From Kribbella solani (GTDB lineage Bacteria; Actinomycetota; Actinomycetes; Propionibacteriales; Kribbellaceae), in assembly GCF_014205295.1 (NCBI RefSeq), contig NZ_JACHNF010000001.1, positions 2,976,001-3,040,000 of the forward strand: a stretch of DNA of 64,000 bases. Reading direction: 5' to 3'. Made by a program: the position numbers and the translations under genes. Position 1 is the first letter of the stretch; the number at the start of each line of letters is the position of its first letter. Below, one piece after another: positions 7,481 to 19,400 of the stretch. The notes under the pieces were generated by a model. It was not told the origin of the DNA and ran no database searches. It worked only from the letters and a program-made list of their open reading frames with translations.

Positions 7481-10400
7481 TTACGGGTGCAGCCATTCGG
7501 GTTCGGGCAGGCGGGCGCGGTCCAGGCGGCCGTTGTCGTCCAGCGGGAGCTCCTCGATCGGGATCAGGTCCGCCGGGACCAGGTAGATCGGAAGTTCCTT
7601 GCCCAGGTCGAGCATCAGCCGGGCCAGTACCGCGGGATCGCTGTCTTCAAGGACCACATACCCGATCAGGCAGGTGTCGCCGGCCGGGTCCGAGTTGGCG
7701 ACCACGACCGCGTCGACAACACCGGGCTGGTCGGCCAGTACGTGCTCGGTCTCGCCCGGTTCGACTCGGTGGCCGCGGATCTTCACCTGGTCGTCGGCGC
7801 GACCCAGGTACTCCAGGGTGCCGTCGACACGCCAGCGACCGAGATCGCGACTGCGGTACAGCCGCGCGCCCGGATGCCCCGGGTCGGGGACGAACGCGCG
7901 CTCGGTCTCCTCCGGACGGCCGATGTAGCCCTGGGCAACCGCCGCGCCACCGAGGTAGATCTCGCCGATCGCACCGACCGGAACCGGGCGCGACGCCTCG
8001 TCCAGCAGGCGTACGACGACACCTTCGATCGGCCGCCCGATCGAAGGCCGGTCCTCCGCCGGGTCGACCTCGTGGATCGTGGTCACGATCGACGCCTCGG
8101 CCGGCCCGTACTCGTTGAACAACCGGCAGTCCGGGTGCGCCGCGAGGAAATCGCGCACCTTGTGGGTCAGCACCATCGCCTCGCCGCCCGCGACGATCTC
8201 GCGCAGCGCGGGCAACTCGGGCAGGCGGCGCATCGTTGCCAGCAAGGCGGTCAGCGGGCTGAAGGCCATGAAGAGCCGCTCGACTTCGTGGTCGCGCAGT
8301 GCGGCCACGACCGCATCCGGGTCGTACCGGTCGTCCTCGCCGATCAGTACCAGCGCGGCGCCGGATGCGAGCGTCGTGAACATCTCCTGTACGTGGACGT
8401 CGAAGCCGAACGAGGTCCACTGCAAGGTGCGCAGCGATCGCCGCGTACGCAAGTAGTGCCGCACCAGGTTCACCGGGCCGCGATGCGGAACCACGACGCC
8501 CTTCGGGTTACCGGTCGAGCCGGAGGTGTAGATGCAGTACGCGATGTCGTCCGCCGCGGCGCGCACCGGCGGCGCCTGCCGCGCCCGCGGGTCGCCGTCG
8601 GTGGCCGCGACCGGGACCAGGCGCAGACCGAGCCGGTCCGCCAGCGCCGCGTCGTCGCCGACCATCGCGACCGCGCCCGCGTCCTGCACCATGAACGCCC
8701 AGCGGGACTCCGGTACGCCCGGGTCGAGCGGCAGGTACGCCGCGCCGGACTTCAGCACCGCCAGCACCGCGACGACCATTTCGGTGCCTCGGGCAACACG
8801 CACCGCGACCAGCTGGCCCGGCTTCACGCCAAGGTCGGTGAGCTGCCACGCGACCGCGTTCGACCGGCGGTCCAGTTCGGCGTACGTGAGCTCGCGATCG
8901 CCTTGCACCAAAGCGATCGCGTCCGGCGTACGGGCCACCTGACGCTCGAAGAGAGTGTGCAGTCCGCTGAGTTCACCGGCGATCACGGCATCCCGGCGGA
9001 CGCGTCCGATCGGGCCGGCCTGGTCCGCGTCGGCTTCCAGGTCGCGGAGTACGGGCAGGTCGGATTCGATCGGGAGGACGAGCTCCGGGAGGCGGAGGCT
9101 CGGGCTGGTGGTTGCCCTGCGCAACACTTCGGCGAGGTAGTCGAGCAGGCGTTCCACGGTGCTCTGCGCGAACAGCGCGGGGCGATAGTCGGCCGTACAC
9201 GTGATGCCGGCGCCGTGGTGCGTCAGACGGAAGCGCAGGTCGACCGACGCCGGCAGCTCGTCGTCATCGTCCTCGAAGTCGACCAGGATCTGGAACAGCG
9301 GTTCGCGGTCGAGCAGGGCAAGGTCCGTACCCGCGTGCTGGAAGGCTTCGGCGGCGACATCGCGTACCCGCTGGGCGAGCTCGCCGAGATCCGGCTCACC
9401 GGAAAGATCGATCCGCAGCGGCAGCGCCCGCCGCGGCGCCGTCGTCGTATCACCCTTCGCCCGCACCAGCGCCGACCCGACAATCACATCATCCTGCGCC
9501 GCAAACCGCCCAAGCACGGTCACCACGGCCGCGAACATCGTCATCACCGGATTGAGCTTCCGCTCCCGACTGAACGCAAACACCGCGTCCCCGAGCTCCT
9601 CCTCCAACTCCCGCTTCACGGCCCCAACCGCACCGTCGTCCCCCACCCCCCGATCCCCCACCAACACCAAGGGCCCCGCCCCCACCAAAACCCCATCCCA
9701 ATAAACCAAATCCCCCCGCCGCCAGTCCCCCTCGTCAGCACCGTCAGCACCGTCAGCCGCGACGCCCTCGCCACCGACGCTCGCCTTCTCGCCAGCGCCG
9801 TCACTCACCCTCACGCCCGCGCCATCACTTGCCTTCTCGCCGGCATCGTCACCCGCCCGATCCCCGGCGTCGCCGCTCAGCTCAGGTCCGTCGCCCTCCA
9901 CACGATCACCGGAGCCGTCGGTCACCCCCTCCCCGCCGCTCGCCCGGGCGCCGACGGCGTCGCTCAGCTCAGGTCCGTCGCCTTTCGCACGGTCGCCGGC
10001 CTCGTCGTCCACCCCACCACCGACACGGTCAGCAGCAGCCGTACCGTCCGCGCCAGCGCCGCCATCCGCCCGCTCAACCGGCCCATCGACGGCACCTTCA
10101 GCCACACCTACGCCCGCGAGGTCATCCACCCGCCCGACAGAACCACCGACCTCAGCCCCGGCGTCATCCAAGCCTTCGCCCGAGCCGCTGTCATCCAGCC
10201 GAGCCTGCCCGCCAACCGCACCCGCAGCAGCACTCGCGCCTGCGTACTCGCCTGGCCGCTCGTCCGCCCCACCGACCGCGACCTCAGCCGCCACATCATC
10301 CACACCAGCACTCGCACCGCCGAGCACCTTTTCGTCAGCACCCTCAGACACACCATCGCCCGCACCGCCGACGGCACCCTCAGACGCAGCATCTCCCTCC

Positions 10401-13400
10401 GACGCGGTGTCGCCCTCGGACGCGATGTCACCCGCGCCCTCGCCTGCACCACCGACCGCTTTCTCGGGCGTACTGTCGACCGCACCTCCGGGCGCACTCT
10501 CGGCGACCTTCTCGCGCGTACCGTCAACCGCCGTCGCGGGCGTACCGTCGGTCGACTCCTCAGACGTACCGTCAACCGCCTCCTTGGAGGTACTCTCGGC
10601 CGCCTCCTCAGGCGCACTCTCGGCCGCCACCTCGCGCGTACCCTCGCTCGCCACGTCCGGCGCACCGTCGGGCGTCTTCTCGGGGGTGCTGTCGGCTGTG
10701 GTTCTGGTCGTGTTGTTGTCGACTTGTTCGACCGTGCTGGTGTCGTCAGGTTCTGTCGTGTTCTCGGTCGTGCTGTCAGCTGCATCGCCGGTTGTGCTGC
10801 CGACCGTGCTGTCCACGCTGGAAGGGTGTTCCTGGCTTACCCCCGCAGCAGTCGGCAGATCCCTCATCCGAACCCGACCGACCGAAGCCACACCAACACC
10901 AGCCCGCTCGACCACAACACCCGCGCCAGCCGACGTACGCCCGTCAGCTCCCCCGCCCTCGCCGGCCGACGTACGCCCGTCAGGTCCGCCAGCCTCGCCG
11001 GCCGGCGTACGCTCGTCAGCTCCGTCAGCACCGGTCATGGGTTCGGCGGGTGGTTGTTCTGGGTTGGCACGCTCGGTTGGGTGGTGCTGGTCCAGGAGGT
11101 TCAGTTGTTCGCGCATCAGCTTGGTGACGCCGTCCACCAGCTGACCGGCTACGCGCAACTGCTGTGACATCAGCGCAGCCATCCCACTGCCCGGCAGCTC
11201 TGCCGCGCCGGTTGCCGCGGCCGCCGCATCCACCCGCGCGGCAAGCTCGGCCAACCCCGAACCCAACACAGTCAACGCGGCCCGAGAGTCCCCCGCCCCA
11301 TCCGCACTCTCCGAACCATCAACCTCGGCGTCCTCAACCGCAGCGCTCGCACCCGCCGCATCCGCAGCCTCTTCGCGCGCACCGTCCAGGTCCACCACGG
11401 CAACAACCTCGCCAGCGCTGAACGCATCCTCAGCAGGACCGCTGACCCGCTGCTCCCCAAGCCCGCGCACATCCTCTCCAGCAGGCTCACCCTCGGACGC
11501 GCCTTCCCCGGCGCGCCCAACTCCGGCGCGCTCAACTCCGGCGCGGTCGCCTCCAACGGGGTCAACTCCAACGCGGTCGTCTCCGGAGCTATCAGTTCCA
11601 GGACCATTGGCCCCAGAACCGTCGGTTCCGGCGCCATCGCCTGCTAGCGCATCCGCCCCACCCGCGTACGCCTCGGCATCACTCTTGTCGGCCTCAGTCG
11701 CCGACTGCACCGCGACGGCGGTCGCGAGTTTGTGTGGGGTCGTGTACGTGAGGAAGAGGTCGTCCGGCGCGACCTCCGCCCCGAAGCGGCTGTTGATCTC
11801 GTCGATCACCGGCGCCATCGACGCGGGTGTCGCGCCGAGTTCGGCGAAGGTGTGGTCGACGGTCAGGTCGTACGGGTCGAGCCTGAGCTCCTCGCAGGTC
11901 AGATCGAGAACCACATCGAGCGAATCGCGGTACCGCTCCGCCGACACCTCGTCACCCGGCAGCGATCCGGCCCGCGCCAGGTAGTCGGCGTCGATCTGGT
12001 GCGTCTCCGCCGGCAACGCGAACGGCGACCGTTCCGCTTCCTCGACCGGCTCCACGGCAACCGCTTCGGGCTCGGCCGGCGGGTCCAGCGGAATGCGTTT
12101 CACCGCGGCACTCGAGGGCGGGTCGAACACCGGCGTCTGCGCCCGCGCCGCCCGCTCGAAAGCGTTCACCCGCGACGGCACCGCACCGTTGTCCCCGGCA
12201 ACTATCAACCCCGGCCCGACGGCGTGTACGGTCGCCGACGGGTCGACCACGTGATGTACCCGGCGGAACGGGTACGTCGGCAACGGCACGCGCCCGCCAT
12301 CCGGGTACACCTTCGCCCAGGCGATCTCGGTGCCTTGCTCGTACAGCTCGGCCAGCCCGTTCATGGTCGCGAGCACCGGGTCCTGCCCGAGCCGCTGCGC
12401 CGGAATCCACGTGCTGTTCGGCGCGATCCGGCGCCCGGCCGGACTGAGTACGGCGTCCGGCCCGAGCTCCAGGAACCGCCGGCACCCGGCCGCGGTCACC
12501 GCCTCGACCGCGTCACCGAACAGCACCGGCTGCCGCAGCTGGCCAACCAGATAGTCGCCGTCGAGTACCGTCCCGGATTCGAGCAGCTCGCCCGACCAGC
12601 TCGACACCATCGGCGTACGCAGCGGCTCGAGCGTGATCTCGCTGACGATCTCCGCGAAGTCAGCCAAGATTGGATCAACCAACGAACTGTGGAATGCCCG
12701 GTCCACGTCGAGTCGTTGCCACGCGACCTGCAACCGGTCCAGCTGGGCCGCGAGCTGCCCCACGATCACCTCGGACCCGGTCAGTACGAACGACTGCGGA
12801 CCGTTGCCAGCAGCAACTTCAACCCCGGCGGTACGAGCAATCTCGCGGACCCGATCGGCGTCCGCCCGGACCGCGACCATCGCGCCGGGTACGGTCCCGC
12901 GCTGCATCAGCTGACCGCGCTTCGCCGTCAGGCGCACACCATCGGCCAGCGAAAGCGCACCCGCGACACACAACGCCGCGTACTCGCCGACGCTGTGCCC
13001 GACCACCAACGCCGGCTGCACGCCGAACGACTGCCACAACCGCGCCAGCGCCAGCTCGAACGCGAACAAGGCGGGCTGCGCCGTCTCGGTCGGCCAGACA
13101 CCTTCCGTCGTACCCGCCGGGGTGAGCAGCAACTCGAGTAGATTGCCGCCGGTCTCCTCGTTGTACACGCGATCGCACTCGTCGAGCACCGACCGGAACG
13201 CCGGGAACCGCGCCGCCAAACCGGCCGCCATCCCACGCCGCGCGGCGCCTTGCCCGGTGAACGCGTACCCCAACGGACCGGGCCCGCCGCGCGGTACCTC
13301 GATCGGCTGCGCGGACGCCAGCGCGTCGACCAGCTCGGCCTCCGAACCGCCCGCGACACCAACCCGGTACCTGTGCGCGGGGCGACCGAGTGCCGCCGTG

Positions 13401-16400
13401 CCGGCCAGGTCGATCAGGCGATGGCCGGTGCCGTGTCCGAGGTCGGCGCGGTACAGCTCGACCAGGTCGGCGAGGGCGTCCGGGTCGGGCGCGGACAGCG
13501 GGAGTACGACCGGACCGTCGTCGCCGCGGCGGATCTGCCGGGGCGCCTCTTCGAGGATCACGTGCGCGTTCATGCCGCCCGCGTCCAGGGCGCTGACGCC
13601 GGCCCGCAGCGTCGTACCCGCCTCCCACGCACGCGCCTCGGTGCCGATCACGAACGGGCTGCCGTCGAGCTCCAGCGCCGGGTTCGGCTCGGTGTAGTTG
13701 ATGGTCGGGACCAGCATCCGGTGCTGCAGCATCAGGATGGTCTTGATCAGGCCGGCCATACCCGCGGCGCTGTCCAGGTGGCCGATGTTCGGCTTCACCG
13801 AACCGATCGTGCAGAACCCGGCCTTGTCGGTGTGCCGGCGCAGCGCGGTCGTCAGCGACCGCACCTCGGCGGCGTCCGCGGTCGCGCTGCCGATCCCGTT
13901 CGCCTCTATGTAGCTGAGTGAGTCGGCGTCGAACCCGGCCCGTTCGAGAGCGCGCTCGATCAGCTCGACCTGGTTGCCGGACGGCGCGTCCTCGTTACTG
14001 ACCGCGGTGCCGCGGATCACGGCGTACACCGTGTCGCCGTCGGCCAGCGCCTGGTCGAGCCGCTTCAGAAGTACGGCCGCGACGCCGTTGCCCGCGACCG
14101 TACCATCGGCGTCCGCGGCAAAGGCGCGTACGTGTCCGCTCGGCGACAGGATCGAATCCGGCGCCGGATGACAGGTCGTTGCCTGAGGCACCTGCACGGC
14201 GGCGGCGCCCGCGAGCGCGAGATCCGCGTCGCCGGAACGCAACGCCTGACACGCCAAGTGCACTGCCACCAAGGAAGACGACCAGGCGGACTGTACGCCG
14301 ATCGCCGGACCGGTGAGCCCCAGCCGGTACGCCACCCGCGTCGCGATCGAATCACGGGGCTGCGGCTGCCGGTTGTACAGATTCATGCCCGACCCGGCAA
14401 ACACGCCGACGCGCCCGGTGGTACCCGCGTACCCGCCATGCTCCAGCGCCTGATGACAAACCTCAAGAAACAACCGCTGCGCCGGCTCCATCAGCTCGGC
14501 CTCACGATCACTCAACCCAAAGAACCGCGCATCAAACGCCTCAACCTGCTCCAACACCCCACCAACAGCAACCCCCTCATCCCCGCCCGACGCACTCCCC
14601 TCACCCGCCGCACCAGACGCCGCACCAGGCCCGGCTGCTCCAGCACGCGAACCTGACGCACCAGACGCCGCACCAGCTCCAGCCGCTCCAGCACGCGCAG
14701 CTACCGCACCAGAGTCCGCGCCCGCCCCAGCACGAGCACCTGCTGCACTGGATGCGGCGCCAGTACCGGTTGCTCCTCCAGTGCGCCCACTTGCTGCACC
14801 GGACGCCTCGCCGGAGTCGGCTGCTCCTCCTGCACCAGCCCGCGCGCCCGCAGCACCAGCTCGGGTACCAGCTACCCCACTAGCCGCACCGAGCCGCCCA
14901 GCAGCACCCCATCCCGCCGCACCACTCCCGGGCCGCACCACGGCACCAGATGTTGTCCTGAGGGCACCAGTCGCAGGCCGCACCCCCGAGCCAGTACGCC
15001 CGGCCGCTCCACCAGGCACACCCGCGCGACCGGCCGCTGCACCCGTACCCCACGCACCCGAACCACCAGCGGCCCCACTCTGCCCAACCTCCTCAGGCGA
15101 GAACCGCCGAACACTCTCCACCCCCGCAACCAGGTTGTCCCAGAACTGCTCAAGCGTCTCCGCCCCCGGGAACCGCCCGGCCACCCCCACCACAGCCACC
15201 GGCTCAACCACAGCCGCCTTCCGCTCCCCAACAACCACCCCACCGGCGACCGCCGCAACAGTCGACACCGCAGCAGCACCGAGGCCCTCACCCTCACGCC
15301 CGTCCGCAGCGCCGGCCCCGAGCTCAACACCCTCGTCTTCCGCATCCAGAGCCCCACCACCCGCCACCTCGCCGGGCACCACCTCGCCCCGGTCATCAGC
15401 AGCTACAGGTACTCGAGCGCCGCCGCCCGCACCATCCACCTGAGCGTCGCCACCCGCACCATCAGCAGCATCCACCTGAGCCCGCTCAAGTACGTCGCCT
15501 ACCGCACGAGCATTCCCGGCATCAGAGGCCGCAGTATCAACGCCTCCACCCCCGCCAACAACCTCCGAGCCGCCCCCGACCTCCCCATCGCCGTCGCTGT
15601 CCCCGTCAACAGACCCCGCCGCAGTCTCCACAGAATCCACGCCAGCCTCAACGGACTCCGCCCCGCCCTCAACAGCCCCGGCATTCCCGTCAACGAACTC
15701 GGCGCCACCCTCAACGGACTCGGCACCACCGCCAACAGACTCCGCGCCACCCTCAACAGACCCGGCACCACCGCCAACAGACTCCGCGCCACCCTCAACG
15801 GATTCGGCGTCACCCTCAACGGGCTCGACGTCACCGCCAACGGCCTCGGCGTCACTCTCAACGGACCCGGCACCGGCGCTTTCCTGCTCCCCGCTTACGC
15901 CATCCGCACGACGCCCATCCGCGCCGTCCAGCTCCGCACCACCCTCATCCGCGCCAGCCGACTCCGCGCCGAGTTCCTCCGCAACGAGCTCTTCAGCGAC
16001 GACCTCACTCGTACCAACCGAATCCGCGCCGCGCTCCACCACGCTGAGCTCTTCGGCGTCCACCTCATCCGTACGAACCGAATCCGGCTCAGCCTGGTCC
16101 GCATCAACCAGACCCGCGCCAGACCCCACCACGCCGGACCTGTCGGCGTCCGCCTCATCCGTACCAATCGAATCCCGCTCAACCCGGACCGCACCAACCG
16201 AATCCACGCTGTGCTCGAACGCGCTGGGCTCTTCGGGGTCGACGTCATCCGTACCAACCGAACCCGCGCTGAGCTCGTCGGCGGCGACCTCATCCGTGCC
16301 AACCGAGTCCGGCTGAACCTGATCCGCACCAACCACGCCCGCGCCAGACCCCATCGCCCTGGACTCGTCGGCGTCGACCTCACCCGTACCGACCGAATCC

Positions 16401-19400
16401 GGCTCAACCTGGTCCGCACGAGCCGAGTCGGCGACGTGCTCCGTCGCGCTGAGCTCGTCGGCGGCGACCTCGTCCGTGCCAACCGATTCCGGCTCAACCT
16501 GATCCGCACCAACCACGCCCGCGCCAGACCCCATCGCGGTCGGCTCTTCGGCGACGGCTTCCTCCGTACCAACCGAATCCCGCTCGGCCCGGACCGCATC
16601 GACCGAATCCGTGCTTTGCTCCATCTCGCTGAGCTCGTCGGCGGCGACCTCGTCCGTGCCGACCGAGTTCGGCTCGATCTGGTCCGCGCCAACGACGGCT
16701 GCGTCAGACCCCATCGCGTTCGGCTCTTCGGCGACGGCTTCCTCCGTACCAACCGAATCCGGCTCAGCCTGGGGTGCGGGAGCTGAGTCTGCGGTGTGCT
16801 TGTTCGTGCTGGGGTCTTCGGCGTCGGGGCCGTTCGTGTCGGACGAATCTGTTTCGGCCTGTGCTGTGCGAATCGGGTTGGTGTCGGCGTCGGTCGGGTC
16901 GGCGACTGCTGCCTGAGGGGAGTTAGCGCCTGCTACCTGAGCGTTGGTTGCCTCGATGTCTGTGTTGCTGCTCGTGGCGTACGCATCAGCGCTCTCGGCG
17001 TCCGCGTCGGCGGTTGCTTCGGCGGTGGCGTCGGCATCCGAGGCGTCGGCGTCCGTGGCGTCGGCGGCCTCCGCGTTTGCGGGGGCGGCAGAGTCGGTAT
17101 TCAGGTCGTCCGCGGTGTCGGCGATTGCGGCGGGGGTGTGATCGCTGACGGCATCGGGTTCGGTGGTTGTGGGCTTGGGGGCGGAGGGGTTGGTGTTCGC
17201 GTCTTTGGTTTCAGGTGTTTCGGCGGCGCGGTCCTCGGCGATGGGTTCGGTGTTGGCGGCGTCGGCCTTGTTCGCGGCTGCGCTTGGGGCGTCGGACTTG
17301 TTCGCGTTTGTGGTGCCGTTGGGGTTGTCCGCGATCGAGGTTGTGTCTTCGTTTTCAGGGTGTTCGGTGGTGTGATCCGCGTGTGTACGTTCGGGCGCGG
17401 TGGTCTGCTGGACGCGATCTTCATTCGCGCCATCGCCGTCGGCCTGTTTGGCTGCGTGGTCCGTGTCCGGGACTTCGTGCGCAGTGGTTTGCGCAGGGCG
17501 GTGTTCGGGTGCGGTGACGGCAGCGAGTGGGTTTTCCGCTTCGGCGTCAGGAGAGTTGGGCCCCGTGGAGTCTTCGGACTCAGCATTCCCCGGCGCGGCG
17601 TTCTCGGGCGCGGCGTTCTCGGGCGCGACATCCTCGGGCGCGGCGTTCTCGTACGCGGCGTTCTCGTACGCGGCGTTCTCGGGGGCGTTGTCGTCGTGCT
17701 CGGCGCTTTCATCCGGCGCTGGGGAGTGGCCGGTGATGGGGGTGGTGGTGGTCAGGTGGCCGGGTGGGGTGCCGAGGGTGGGGCGTTGGGGTGGGGTGGG
17801 GATGGATTGCTGGAGTTCGCGTTTCCAGGCGAGGCTGATGACCGGGAGTTCGGTGGTGCGTTCGGCGGCGTCCTCGTCGTACGCGGTGGGGGGCTGGAGC
17901 GGGAGGTCGAGGGCGTCGGGGCTTGGTTTGAGGGTTGCGGCTTCTGGATCGACGGGCTCGCTGCCGGCAGGTGCCGCTGACGAGGCCGATGAGGTGAGCT
18001 CGGCGGGCAAACCCAGGGCCGCCGGTGGGACGGGCGAGGCGGGCTCAGAGGTGAGCGCTGTCGGTGAAGAGAGCTCGGCGGACGAGGCCAGGGCCGCCAG
18101 CGAGGTGGGCTCGGTGAAGGAGGCCGACGTGGGGTCGGTGGAGGGGGCCAGTGAGGTGGGGGCGGTTGGGTGGTGGAGGAGGTGGGGGGTTTCTTCGGCG
18201 TACGGGGTTGACTCTGGGGTGGCTGAGGGGCCTTGGCCGGAGGGGCCTGAGTTGGGGGTGGCGCCGGCGGGTTCTACGTGGGGGGTGGTGGCCGGTTCGA
18301 GGGTGCCTTCGAGCCAGCGTTGTTTGAGGAGGGGGCGGAGGATCTTGCCGCCGGGGGTGGTGGGGAAGTCGCGGCGGGGTACGCCGACCACCTCCGCCTG
18401 CAGGCCGAGCCGGGCCTGGACGAGGCTGCGGATGGCCTGGTCCATGCCGGGGATCGCGCCGGGGGTCAGCGCGTAGAAGATGACCAGGCGGTCGGTGCCG
18501 GACTCCTCGTGCGGGACGCCGCAGGCGGCGACCAGGCCGGGCTCGGCGCCGACAACCGTTGCGGCGACTTCCTCGATGTCGTGCGCATGATGGAGTTTGC
18601 CGGACATGATGATGCGTTCGCTGTCCCGGCCGGTGATGACGACCTGGCCGCCGGTGATGAAGCCCTGGTCGCCGGTGGCGAGCCATTTGCGGGCCGGCCA
18701 GTTGCCGACCGGGAAGGCAGCGCGGTCGGCGTCGAGGTTGCCGAGGTACCCGGGGGTGACCCGCGCGGACGCGACCTGCAGCTGGCCGATCCGGCCCTCC
18801 GGAAGGACGGCGCCGTTGGGGGCGACGATGCGTACGGTCGTACCGGGCGCGGGCGCTCCGACCGATACGAGGCTCAGTACGCCGGGCGCCTCCGTACGCG
18901 GCTTGCCGGGTCTTGCGACCGCGACCTTGCCGGACGAAGGGCGCTGGTCGACCCACTCGACGACGCCGGTCGGTGGGATGCGTACGCGGTGTACGTTCGG
19001 CGTCAGTCCCGGCCGGGCGAACGTGATTCCGGTGACTGTCTCGGTCATCCCCCACGCCGCGACGAACGTTTCCGGTACGACACCGAACCGGTTCGTCACC
19101 CGCAGGAACTCCGACATCACCGGCACGGTGATCTGCTCACCGCCGCTGACCAGACTGCGCAGCGCGGACAGGTCCCAGTGCCGGTCCGGCTCCCCGGCGA
19201 CGGCGGCGGTCGCGAGCCGGTACCCGAAGTTCGGCGACCAGGAATGGTTCACCCGATGCTGGTCCATCAGATCCAGCCAGCGGAGCGGGTTCTCGAGTAC
19301 CCAGTCGGTGTTGACGTGGATGTTGGTGCACCCGGTGAACACCGGCAGCAGGTGGTACAGCAAGAACGCGCCGCTGCGGTCGAGCGGCAGCCAGTTGAGC

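Noticed and set aside
7487..11167. Long plus-strand frame opposite the megasynthase
   Set aside because: The minus strand carries recognisable adenylation and condensation motifs here; the plus frame does not.
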